Of a stretch of 64,000 nt of DNA, positions 46,701 to 58,524 are shown one piece after another. The notes below the pieces were generated by a model, which was not told the origin of the DNA, ran no database searches, and worked only from the letters and a program-made list of their open reading frames with translations. The position numbers were made by a program, and so were the translations under genes. Every line of letters begins with the position of its first letter. Position 1 is the stretch's first letter. Location of the stretch: assembly GCA_036924285.1 (NCBI GenBank), contig JAYKYS010000019.1:186001-250000 (forward strand), read 5' to 3'. This DNA comes from Asterella californica. Taxonomy: Eukaryota > Streptophyta > Marchantiopsida > Marchantiales > Aytoniaceae.

Positions 46701-49700
46701 TGTGAAAGAGTGAGCAATGTATACAGTTATGCCCAATGAAGAATTTCAGAACGAGATGAGCTGTGTGTTGGTACCAAACTTCAAGAAAACAACCTTCAGA
46801 AATTACGAACTACTGAGAAAGCGTGCACTGTAATCAAAGGAGAGCGTATGCAATCTTTACATGCTGTGCTTCCAAGAAATGGATTATAGAGTGCTCCTTA
46901 AGACGCACCCTCTTACCTCCTGTGAGATCGGATTTCGTGTGACATGTACATAGATTGACAGTGGAGAAATACTTGCAGGTGAATTCTCTACTTACATGGG
47001 TGGAGTCGATGTTTGCTGATTACTTTGCAAACGGTGATCGGCATAAAGCAAGAAAGAGTTTGAGACCGAGGCAGGCGAAATCGCCCCATCGGATTACATT
47101 CTTTCTAGGTCTGGCGCTTTATAAGTACAACTCTCTATATCGTTTGCGGTGTAGTGTCGTAGGTTATCGGCCTACCTTCGTGCTAGACTTCATGTTCTTA
47201 CGCTTGATTCAATCTGCGCACTTGCATACCGTGGACGTTAGCGGGAAAGCCCGGAACACCCTGAGAAGGTTTGATATTTACTGCTGATTTTTGAGGAAGG
47301 AATAAGTTTGTGACAGGATTGTGTACGGTTGGGAACATTAAGAGGGTAAATTCAATTTAATAGAGAATGCCCGGTTCTTGCTACTAATAAATGTACTTTA
47401 CTTTGTGAACTGGGCTTGAAAATTTTCAGGGCTGTTTACTGGGTGTTCGTTGGCCTTGATTTTGGCCTTCATAGCAGTTGTACACGTTTTGTTTCAAAGC
47501 CTGTCTCCGGAGGAACAAAAGGCTCGGGTAGCTGCTTACATGCAATCCGTCTTCCCGATATTCAGGTGTGGTTCAAAGGTTCTCTTTCGTGGATTAGAAT
47601 GTGGGATAAACGAGCTTTGGAGTCGCGCTTTTGACATATCTGTATCTCAAGATTTTCCTCTCAGTCGCTTGGTGAAAGCTGTTGTCAAAGCATGTAATCA
47701 GACACCACATGTATGAGTACGATGTATGTGCTCAACCTGGACTAGGTGCTGGATAGTACACGACTGCCTTCAAATGATTTAGATCTATTCATAACAAGTC
47801 ATGGGTTTAATAGCGTAGAAGATGTGCTTTCCGAATTTAACCGATCTTTAAGGCCAAAAGTGTATATCTTGTAAAGGCATTTGTTGCGATGTCTTTCCTG
47901 TCTTGTTTTCTCAACATAGTATATTCATAATTATCCACGAACTTGTACTATGTCGTATCCAGTTTCAGATTGACAAGGGACCGTTGATAGTTTTCTGGTA
48001 GTTTGCCTTCTGTTTTCGAACGCATCAAGAGCTCTTGTTGCAGCTTCAAGATTGAGCTCACAATCTTGAAGCTGACTTTCTACTTTGTGGGTGTGGATGG
48101 GCTAGTATGACGGCACTTCTGCTTCTACATATGTACATGTATGGATGGAATCTCTACCTTTGGCGTCGCACTCGCATAAACTACGGTTTCATTTTTGAGT
48201 TCGCCCCGGGCACCGAGTTGTGTTACCGGAAGGTGCTCTTAGTGTCTACGGGCCTTACGGTGGTTCTTGGGGTGGGTCTGCTTGGGCATATCACCGCACA
48301 ACTGAATGAGTCTCCAGCTGTTGATCTCATCCCACTTTGTGTAGTAGTGGTATGTATCACGACCCAAAACATTTGCTTAGGACAGCCTGGATATGTGTTC
48401 ATGCATTGAAGTTATGCTCGGCAAACGTGAGCTTAATCTAGTAGTACATCTGCTCTTTGGTTGGCATAAACATTTTTTCTGTTCGGCTAAATCTTCTTCT
48501 GCAAATATTGATCTGAATCAGCGTAGGTGTATCTGTGCAGACTTTACTGATCCTGCTCTTTTGTCCATTGAACATCTGCTTCCGATCAAGCAGATTCTAC
48601 TTTCTAAATTGCATGTATCGGATTATATGTTCCCCATATTACGAGGTAAGTAGGCTCATCTTCGGCTCTGGATTCATATCCTGCTAAGTCTGTCTTCGCC
48701 TGCTCAAGTGAAGAGAAGTGATAAGCCTTGTGTGTATTCGTTCATGTGACGGAGTTGTAATACCCTTACGCTATGATGCAGGTTATGCTGGCAGACTTTT
48801 TCCTGGGTGATCAACTGTGTAGCCAGGTTTGTCTATCTGACACCTCTCAGAAACCTGGTTAATAGTTTTCCTGTTTAAATGTGAGTCTAATAGGCTTTCT
48901 TACTTGCACAATTTTCAGTTTTTCTTTCATGCCGCCGGAGATACGTGATTGTTGCTCTAAATGTTGCAGTTTCTGTGGAACTTGTAGGTGCCTGTGCTTC
49001 GTAACATCGAGTATGCCATATGCTACTACGTGGGCGGTCACTTCATGACTGAGGACGGTGACATTTGCCTCTCGAATCCGACATTTCAGGAGATTTCCTA
49101 CCTCATTTCGGTGCTCCCATACTGGTGGCGCTTGATGCAGGTAAGTTTATGCTCAAGTTCCAGGTTTATGTCTGTTGACCAAGAAACTGAAGTGCTTTAC
49201 TTGATTTCTTTTTATGCCAAATTTCGTTGATATCACAGTTGTCATGAGTGCTTCTGAGGTTGGATTATCGGTGTTTCTTTGGTTGTGCCTTACTATGCGA
49301 TGTATGATGCTACAGGCGACATCTCACCTCAGATTTTATGTTTTCTTGGCTCCTTCTGAAGTTTGGTGGGCAGTGTGTTAGGAGGTACAGGGACGAGGGA
49401 TCAAAATCGCATATAGCGAACGGTGGAAAGTATCTATCGGCAATGCTTGCTGTGATTATCAGGACATGCTACGGCAGAAACGAAACCATGTTTTGGACAA
49501 TTTCATACATCGCAGCATCATCCTTTGCCACATTTTACCAGATATACTGGGATCTTGTGATAGACTGGGGACTCCTCAGGAAAAAGTCCACCAACAAGTG
49601 GTTGAGGGACCAGCTGATTTTGGAGGATCATCACTACATCTATTTCATTTCCATGGTAACTGTTATTGTGGATTTCATTGTTAAAACTGTCTATATGTCC

Positions 49701-50432
49701 TCGCTGGTGTGAATCAGCCGAAATCACTTGTATGATAGTAAGAACTAGATGCGAGTTTGTAAAGCTCAGTGTTAAGCGTATGATAGCTCATGTTAATCAT
49801 AATGATGAGTGTTACATAGTGTCGGGTAACTTTGCACATCTGTAAGATCTATGTGTGGTACTGTTATTTGGAAGAAGCTGAAGCCAGTATCGTTGTGCAG
49901 GCAATCAATATTGTTCTGCGGTTTCCTTGGGTGCTGTCAGTTACACATTTCCAGTTTGGTGGCTTAGATCCCCATGTCACCGACTTCCTTTTTGCCGCCT
50001 TAGAGATCTTTCGTAGAGGACACTGGAACTTTTACAGGTGTGTAATTCTTGAACACACAGTGTTCACATCTTCACCCTCATAAGTCAAGGAGAGTTTTGA
50101 CTGCTTGTGTTTGGTGATCTCCATTCGGTAGCTTGGGTATACGCTGAGTGGGCCGGAAAAGTCTTTCCTGTCACCGAGTTGGGAGAACGAGCTGATGCGT
50201 TTACGCGTTACGCGTTTTTGTGTGTCGACGCTGAAGTGTCAAACTATGTTTGCGACTCCACTGATTAGAAGCGTCATTGCCGAGGCTACAAGTAGGCTTT
50301 ATTCTCCTGGAAGTTTAATCTGTTCACACTTGAATTCGCAGGTTGGAAAACGAGCATTTGAACAACGTAGGGCACTACAGGGCTGTGAAGACGGTACCCC
50401 TACCTTTCAACCACAAAGAGAGTGGGTACTAG
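43734..50432 (+). CDS. PHO1-like: PHO1/XPR1-like SPX-EXS phosphate exporter, 14 exons, 773 aa
   Basis: Exons: 43734-43913, 44702-45017, 45182-45563, 46105-46153, 46557-46628, 46979-47108, 47430-47565, 48106-48349, 48541-48645, 48782-48826, 48988-49140, 49374-49655, 49901-50037, 50342-50432. All introns are GT-AG and phases agree. Start chosen at MVKFAKYL, the usual SPX start. SPX covers about residues 1-309 in pieces, with Lys-rich [10 protein letters not shown] and KILKKYDK, the surfaces that bind inositol pyrophosphates in this family. Transmembrane segments begin at FFLGLFTG (~375). The EXS domain includes [49 protein letters not shown] and [17 protein letters not shown]1 proteins export phosphate to the apoplast/xylem from Golgi and plasma membranes and are gated by SPX. 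Length matches the family (~780 aa) and no lesion is seen. Function inferred by homology. Confidence 0.93.
48041..48074 (+). repeat. 14-bp stem hairpin in intron 7 of the PHO1-like gene
   Basis: CAGCTTCAAGATTG and CAATCTTGAAGCTG are perfect complements around AGCTCA. It ends 31 bases before the exon 8 acceptor (AG at 48,104-48,105), so in the transcript it would sit in the branch-point region. Confidence 0.75.
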
Positions 50433-53400
50433 ACTTCTCACTCTGTCTTGAATGAGGAAAACTGACCATTGTAGGATAGGTTCAGACCAAAACGAGTTCA
50501 GACTATGGAATGATATCATGGTAACATAGTTCGGCTGGCCCAGCATAGCACAGGCAGCGATTTTTGCTCTTCGGTAAACACTGCACATCGCGTCAAACAG
50601 GACTAGGATCTGTCTTCATCAGCAATGGGTTCTGGAATGCTTCAGCTAGCTAGCTCAATGGTCGAAATAACTCGCGTAGAAAGCTACATCTGCTGAAGAT
50701 TTTTGAAAGTGGGGTTCACGTTTCAAAGGAAGAGACAGCAGACGTCACTTCGACTCCATTTGCCCAAGTCGTCCTTGAGGTATTTTCAAACTGGGCAGAT
50801 ACGGTGTAATCACCAGACACCAAGGTACAACTAGAGTGGTAGGTAGGACTAGTAGGTACCCTAGCTAGACAACAGTGAGTTGTCTTGTCATCGTCTCAAT
50901 TTTTCCCCGTGGGTAATTGAGTTGTATCAACAGTACAGTCGACGCGGCCACTGCTGGATATCGTCGAGGGAACTAACGAGTTTGTGGCCTAGAGATATGT
51001 AGGAAGGATGAGGAGACGTGGTTCAAAAAGGCACAGGCGTTGAAGTACTGAAAATAATAAGGAGCCGTGTCCAGGAGCAAGGTCGAAAAGTAAGTATCCC
51101 ACCTGAAAATGCTATAGAAAGTTTCGCAGACTGAGGAGTGTCTTCCCAGGAGTACTATCTGTGGTGGATTGCTCCACCCAAATGTTCCTGGCGTCCGTTC
51201 ACACCACAGAAGACTTGCTCTTCATCTGCGCAAACAGTACAACGTAAAGGACTCTACAGTGCTTATTGTGCACTTTAGACAGGCATGATGTGTGGCTGAA
51301 TGGGGGACTTAGTGCAGTTTAGTTCGCTACATAGATCTCACGATGTAAACTTGCAGCATTATCCAAATTAATCACCGTCCCGCAGGTTTCTTTTTATCTC
51401 TCATGTCTTATGGACGATAACTGTAAAACGCAGTAACTGCGGAGCTGATGGATCATGCACTTATAATGTTGGACTCGTCGGCGTGAAAACATAAGCCCGA
51501 CGAGGGGGACAGCACTGGCGGTGGTTGAAGTCCATGTCCAAAGGGTTCTGGTCCAAAGATAAGGCGAAAGGCTTGGTTTGGTTGAAAGAGACGGTGTCGT
51601 GGAAGCGCGGAATTGACAATCTTTTGCGGGCGTGATATGCTATGGGAAGGTTGCTGTCCGTGAAAGCTGAGGGCAACCTTGTGCAGAAATTATTATTCAC
51701 CACCACGCCAAGACTGGAAAGACTGCAAATGAGTCTGAGATTCATTTACCAGAGTGACTCAAAATGCGGGGCCCTGATGTGAAGGAGACACCGGAACACT
51801 CCAATTGAAAATACTAGCACACACCGAGCTCCACATCGCCCCATCTACAAGCCCTACAAGCTCTACCATTGCGGCATTAACGTACATTAACGTACATTAA
51901 CGTGAACATGCTAGCGGACAGTGCTTCGTGGAAGCGGGAGGGTTTCGGTCTTCGGCCCGTTTCCTTAGTTGACCGCGACCGAAACGCAATATCCCTTGAT
52001 TACGCCGTAATCAGAGGAAGTAATGTACCAAGAGAACTAATGTACGGAAGAGTAAAAAGGGAACCTAAGCCGATACAACTTTGTGGTAACCTGAAGAAAA
52101 GCAGAAGGTGAATATATTATACCAACAACTAACGCAAGTGTAGCCCTGGAGTCCATCACCAGTCGATAAAAGCTGAGCACTTACCAGGTGGGGCAGTGTG
52201 AAGCTCTTGATACTCATGCTTTCTTAAGTGCAGGGGTATGACAGAAGTATGAAATGCAATTGTGCAGTTGATCGTTGATGTGGAATCGTTGATCGTTGAT
52301 GTTTCTGTTGCATCTTGTATGGAATCATTCTCGTCACAATCTTTTCTGTACATGGACTATGGGGAACTTATTCCGTATGAACTGAAATGAACAAGTGAAA
52401 TGAAACTATGAACTGAAATCGCATTCTTTCACTCCATTCTCGTACAGATTCTTTCTCTTTTCTTTCTTTCACTATGATACCTATTATCGTTCAGACAAAA
52501 CTTAGTACTCGAGTTCAAGAACATTTTTTCAACTGAAGCTCATCATGCTGATAGGGCCCAGCCGCACATAGTTCATTTGGTCTAGTTTTTTACTCGAACT
52601 TAAGTTCGGTAATAAGACTAGCAATCACACGTATCAGTTTATTGAGTTCTCATTAAATTGGAGTAGAGAATATTTTAAAAGTTTATCGATTTGTAGAGGG
52701 TCTTCTTGGGTATACTTTCTTAAGGTTTGTTAAGAGTTGTCTGACTTCTAAGTTTGACATGTGTCATATTGTCTGTTGAATTTTGTTGAAGTGAAAAATA
52801 AATATAAAAAGTTATTTAATTTTAAGAGTTGTTTATTTTTATGTTGATACATGTCATATTATTGTTGAATTTTATTATAATATAAAATAAAAGTATTCAA
52901 TCAGGTTTAAGACCATGGTTCCGGTCACAACAGTTACCTTAGATTTATGGAGTGAAAAGCCTTTGTGTTCCAAGCTTACAGATCTGTTTCGAATTCAGAG
53001 AAGAAATTAATAAACCAATGATAAATTATTGCTGATAAAATATGTTGAGAGGTATTGTTTGCAGAATAGTATATACACGTGTTGGACGGATATTGAGCAT
53101 TTTCATATCTATGCAAATAAGAAGAAAAAAGATTTAACATACATCTTTAGTATACGGATAGTTCATTGTATCCGCGTGTACATATATAAATACGAATGAG
53201 AATTTACTAATATTTTCGGGTGCAGCAAATTGAAAATTAATTTAGAGATATATGTGATAAGCAGATATTACAAATTTGTGATTGTCTGATAACTGATCAT
53301 TCTGATTTACGTATTATGTACATAAATACGTGTTTTCAAGATCAAATACATAACAAATGAAAGAAACAGACTTGGATTACCATTGAGAATACGGCGTTTG

Positions 53401-56239
53401 GACATACGGCGTTTCCAGAAATTTGTTTGGTAGCGAAAGAGGTTCGAGAATCGAATGGAACTCACTTCGATCCTACGTAGTTCTATGGCCACAGTTCATC
53501 GCCGCGAGTCCTCATCCGAATGGAACGCAGTGATCTCTTTACTCGTCGGTTCACTCAAATCAACTTCTACTTGCTTTGAGTGAGTGATTTCATTTGCTAT
53601 AATTTTACGGTTAGGAAAATTATGAGTATGATGTGAAAATTCTGTATCAAGTTTACATGAAAAGAAATAATTCATCTCTAAATATTAAGTGATCGTTACA
53701 CTTGGAGATGGAAAAAGATCCAAACATAAACCAGAAAGGAAACAAAGACTCACACGTTGTAAAAATTATAAGTTATTTAACCAATTTATTAATTTATTAA
53801 CTAACTTTAGTATATTTACCTTCTCCATTAAGATAGAAAAAGTGAATATACATGCAACCCAGACTATAAGTCTACAATTAAGCTAAAACTATAAAAGATA
53901 TAAATTACTCTAACATCATTATTTTCTATAAAAAACAAATAGGAAATCCAGACATAACTCATTAGTGAAACAATGACCAAAGTTCTCCTGAGACTACAAG
54001 TACGGTAGTCTATTAACGAAAAAAAATAATTAATTGATATATTAACTTATTACCTAACCTTTCTTGAAGAGATTAGGTGAAGAAAGGATTAGGTAATAAA
54101 TGAAGCTTGTTGCACTCTTCCATCTTCAGATAGAAAAGGTGAATAAACAATACCGAGTAGATTTCACATCATGAATGAATCATAAGTTATTAGTAGAAGG
54201 ATTCATTTGCAAGGAATCACTCCACTCGACACTTCTTACTTAGTCTTCTTTCGCTGTAGAGTTTTGATCGCAATTATATGTTGATTTCTTTTCACAGACT
54301 GACTCATGCAACCTCAGTGCAAGAACAACATCTTTCATCAACAACTGATATGCTGATATCAAGAGATTTTCTATTTAATATCAGTAGAATTTTTTCTTGA
54401 CTTTTTGGCTATGCGTTTGCGCGTAGCTTATTACCAGTTTTTAAGATTCTCGAAGTCCTGAAAAATAGGATTTTTTTCCACCTTTGGATTGATCACGATC
54501 GTGGGGAAATCGATTAAGGAACAGACGCGATGCGAAACGGTTTCCTCTTCTCTACCACCCGCTTATACGATTCAACTTCTTCCCGCATCTCTTCTAGAGC
54601 AGACATCGAGTCTCTTTCTCGTGTCTCCGACTCTTGTTTCTCTTCTTCTCACCGCAGTTGCTCGCTGCTGCGTGCATCTGTAACTACAAGAGCTCTACTC
54701 ACGTCATTGTTCTCCTGCTGTTAGAGGACTTCATGCTCTTGAAGGACTGGAATCAGATGGAGTGAGTGTGTACTGCGAGGTGTACGCTTAGGCACAGCGA
54801 GGTGGTCCGTCTGGTGCGTTTCTCTTGTTTGTGGGACTTTTCCTACAGTGAAGGAAGAGTTTTAACTGATGTTTGGTCTCTTCTCAGCCCGATTACTCCT
54901 GTGGTTGAGAGATGAGTTCGCTCCGGAGTGTTCATCACGTGCCTTGCTGTTATGCTGAAATGTCGAACTGTAATACGTTAACGAATGGATCGTTGGAACT
55001 TTACAGCAGCCGAACAAGTTCAAGCTTGGAGTCTGGGCCATTAAATAGAGCATACCACTTAGAAGTTCTCTCTCCATGGTACTCACTAACTCCATTGGGA
55101 AAAATGTGCTTCCTGTCATAATTCGTGACATATTTTTCATGTGAATTGTCGAGACATTCTATGTTCTCGACGGCCTAGAACTCACAAACAGGACATTTGT
55201 GTCCACTCATTCATATGCCTGTGTCACTCAGAAAACTCAACTGACTGGCTGCTCTGTAACTTATGCGAAGCGGGATTGAGCACTATGCGTAACTGTTCTC
55301 ACTTCCCTATTGGGAGAGTTTAGAGTTTTGGGTTTTGGTTTCTCGATGGTTTGTAACTCAATCTCAGCCTCTCTGCTGCACATGTTTCAGATTCTGCTAA
55401 TTGTTGTCAAAGACTTTGACTTGCACGCCTGGTGCCTTAGGAGATTCTTCGGTGACATTACAACCATCGGTTTCTGAAAATCTCGATGTATCTGCAGATT
55501 ATCTGATACACGACAACACAGTACACAAGCATGAAATGCATATGATGGTTGTGGCGAGTAAACAGTACCTTGCTTGAGTCAAACAGTCTCTTGATATCCA
55601 ATCATTTTCCACACGGTCGATGTTTCCTGATCAGTAAGAAAGATGGTGGGGGCACGCCTGACGTCGCAAAACATGGAAGTAGTTCGTTGGAGTAGTCACA
55701 TTCACCACCTGCCAATTCACCTCCTGGAATAAGGTGTAGGTCTCTGCCTACACCTCGGCGTTGTTGTAGTGGTCGAGCATTCAAGAATCGAGGGGTCACG
55801 CGATTTGAGTCGCTTTTGGGATGGGTTAGTTCAGAAGACGTCTTAGGTCCTCTTCGGTTAATGATTTTGTTAGCAGGCTTACGCGTGGCTGGCTGACAGG
55901 AGTCATCTATAACAGCGCCATAACTGATTTCAAGATTTGTCCTCTTCCACTAGTGAATATGACTTCTAGCTCTTATATTTAATCCTCCTGAAATTATAGG
56001 AGCTACGTGCAGAATCTTCGATCGTCGTACAGAAACAGCACAGATTGCAACAGATGCTTTACAAAAAGAATGACCTTGTGCAGAATAGCCGTACGAAGTT
56101 TATAGACACTTCGACGTACTTCCACATTGCTCTGATTGTCCAAGCAGACATCTTGTGCACCAATCCATAGAAAAAGAAGTATCATACACATACAGCAGAG
56201 ATTGGTTCTTAGTAGGCAGAATTATGTATCCGTAATGAA
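50433..56239. other. Non-coding intergenic DNA with minor repeats
   Basis: No gene is supported. Visible structure: three ATTAACGTAC units (about 51,876-51,905); a repeated GATCGTTGATGT near 52,270-52,300; a roughly 95-bp imperfect direct repeat around 52,760-52,870 (GACATGTGTCATATT / GATACATGTCATATT); doubled ATACGGCGTTT at 53,390-53,415; and an imperfect 17-bp hairpin at 54,049-54,097. On the minus strand near 55,020-55,110 a short stretch reads SKWYALFNGPDSKLELVRLL before a stop, possibly an orphan exon or element scrap. The 3' end of the PHO1-like transcript should lie in the first few hundred bases. Confidence 0.4.
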
Positions 56240-57195
56240 AAATAATCCGTAACTAACCCCTCCAGAGCATGGAGCTTTGCCTCGGTTGCTTTGAAGACCT
56301 CATTAGACTCAGCTAAATCCTCCTCAAGCTTCTTACTGTGTTCCTTCAGCCTCGTTACCTTTGCCTTTTCCTCATGCAAGCTCACACGGCTTTCGAATTC
56401 TTTAGCTCTTTTAGGCAGTTTCTTTCAACTTCGTCAATGTCTACAACTAGGTCTACCGAATTGGAGAGTCTGATTAAAACACATGAAGAGAGTTTCAAAT
56501 CTCACTAGGATGCGGTGGAATCTTTAAAAGCTGAGCTCTTGGATGCGAAGATAAAGATTCTAAGTATCGAGGAATCTGACGCTGAAAGATCTGAACTTGG
56601 AAACAGCATACAAGCTGCTGAGGAGAAGGTGACCTAGCTAACGGAGAAGCTAAAGTCCGCACAAGACAAAGTTAGGAATCGTGAGGATATGACTGCCATC
56701 CATGAAGACAATCTCAAGGTCTACAAAGAAGCCGTCCAATCTTTGCAAAATGAAGTTAGTGAAAGTGAGACTAAAATGAAAAGAAGTGCAGACAAAGTGG
56801 CTCAGTTGGAAGAAAGCTTGCGCAATGCAGAGTCTAAATCTATCGAGGTTGAAGAGAGGCTGAAAACTGCCAAAGTGAAGGTCAAGGAGTATGAGAGCAC
56901 TGCACAACTGCAAGAGAAGGATGTCATCCACTCTACAGAGAAAATTGCAAAACTGGAAAGTATGGTTGTAGTATATGTAGGGAAGATCAAGAAAGCTAGA
57001 GATTTATTGCAGTCAATTAAGCTCGAGCTAGATGAAGCGGGGTCAGAGATTGCGAAGAACTCCTCTAGTCTGAAGGATCTTCAGTCCACGGTCCTTCAGG
57101 TCCAGAGCCCCGCTATGTATGACCTTGAGGATTCTAGTGAAATTCATTCTTTGACCATTGATGTTTCTTCTAGTTCGAGATACGATGATCTATAA
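56240..57195 (+). pseudogene. Coiled-coil protein pseudogene with inverted 5' piece
   Basis: From about 56,440 the plus strand reads heptad-rich sequence: ELESLIKTHEESFKSH, TAG, DAVESLKAELLDAKIKIL, EEKVT, TAG, LTEKLKSAQDKV. From 56,689 it continues with an uninterrupted 168 residues (VAQLEESLRNAESKSIEVEE, IAKLESMVVVY) to a stop at 57,195. Both TAGs fall where the heptads suggest Gln. Directly to the left, 56,240-56,425, the minus strand carries more of the same type of coiled coil (LHEEKAKVTRLKEHSKKLEE, KATEAKLHALEG), head-to-head with the plus-strand part. The gene has evidently been internally inverted. It resembles tropomyosin- or myosin-tail-like coiled coils only in general character. 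Confidence 0.55.
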
Positions 57196-58524
57196 GCGTT
57201 GAAGCTACTAGATGGAGTTTTGACACTCGATGAGGTCCATTTGACACAAGCCCTTGGAAAACATTTCATATGGATGATTATTTTTTAGTGAGTCTCTTAT
57301 GTATATATGCTCTTATGTTACATTCCACGTTTCGAGGATTAAAGTGTTATTGAAATGAAAATGAGCTGTTAGGAGAGGTGATCCATAGAAGTTGGAAGGG
57401 AAAACATATTCAAGTGTTTCTCGAAACACACCAACTACTAGATGCGACCAGCTCGCACATAAAAAATACCATTGTTTTTTATTTCCTAACTTTTTGAAGA
57501 GAAAACGTTTTAGTTCACCTCTGTGAGTCATTGTGATTGAACCTGATGAAAAATCTGTCAGAAACAAACAGCTAAAATAGTGTGCGGAGTGTAGACTTTT
57601 TTACGCGTGGCTTTGCAAGCTATTTCTCTCCTCGCGCTTACAAATATAGTTTGTCAATTTAGTTTTCCTCTTCGTGATTGAGCTGAGACTGGGCTCGTTG
57701 GCTGCAACTGGTCTTGTGAACTTATGTATTGATAGTCATTGATCTTGAGCCAAGTATGTGGGTCGAGAGCGACGAATAACGACGACGATGATGCGAGTGA
57801 AGATCGCGTTGAGGCAGCTTGTGGCCTTGCTTCGTCTGCTGCTACATAACTTGAACTATTTCAAACTATTTCGCTCTGACTCGACATGATCAGGCGATAG
57901 GATTGTTTTACTTATGTTAAGAAGGGGACATGAATTCAACCATGTCCCCTAAACCTTACAGTCCAGTAATTCTTCTGTCTTGTTGAACCCCTTTATTCTT
58001 TCCTTCTTATGTTTGACTACATTGTAATTTGTAGAGTTGATGAATAGTTGTAACTTCATTTTTCATTTAATAGATTTTAATTTCGTATGGAATCATAGTC
58101 ACGAAATCTATTTTCTGTGAGAGTTGCGAGAGTTAAGTTGACTGTAAAGGTCATTTGAAGATAAGTTGGTTTAGTATCGCAGTCCTACCACTTTGCTATA
58201 ACTTCTTTTATATTCTTATCAATATGATGTGATTACGTTCTGCAGGTGAAGCAAAGTGATAGTATTGATCCAAAGCAAGACCTACCTGCAGCAAAGTGAT
58301 AGTATCGATCCAAAGCAAGACCTTCTTTCATAACGACGTTTTACCTCTGAAATAAGTTTACGAGATCATAACTACTGCTTTTACTCACGAAGGTAAGACC
58401 TAAGACATCCAATTGAAATAACTTTTTGTCTATTGTCATGATTGTATATATTATATCTATCTTGGATAGAAAATGATATTATGTGCGTTTTTCAAGTTCA
58501 TATATACAATGGAAAAAAGAAAAA
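57196..58524. other. Non-coding spacer with a 40-bp duplication
   Basis: There is no gene. GCAAAGTGATAGTATTGATC followed by CAAAGCAAGACCT occurs at 58,251-58,283 and again at 58,291-58,323. The left end of the Helitron that follows should lie in or before this region, but I could not identify a convincing terminus. Confidence 0.45.

Noticed and set aside
48393..48653. Open frame [11 protein letters not shown]... inside the PHO1-like gene
   Set aside because: The real exon 9 uses a different frame of 48,541-48,645; this frame is intronic read-through.
51461..51745. 94-residue minus-strand frame
   Set aside because: No recognisable family, no splice context, and no support beyond being open.
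54049..54097. Imperfect hairpin as a possible element end
   Set aside because: One arm has an indel and the flanks show no target duplication or partner terminus.
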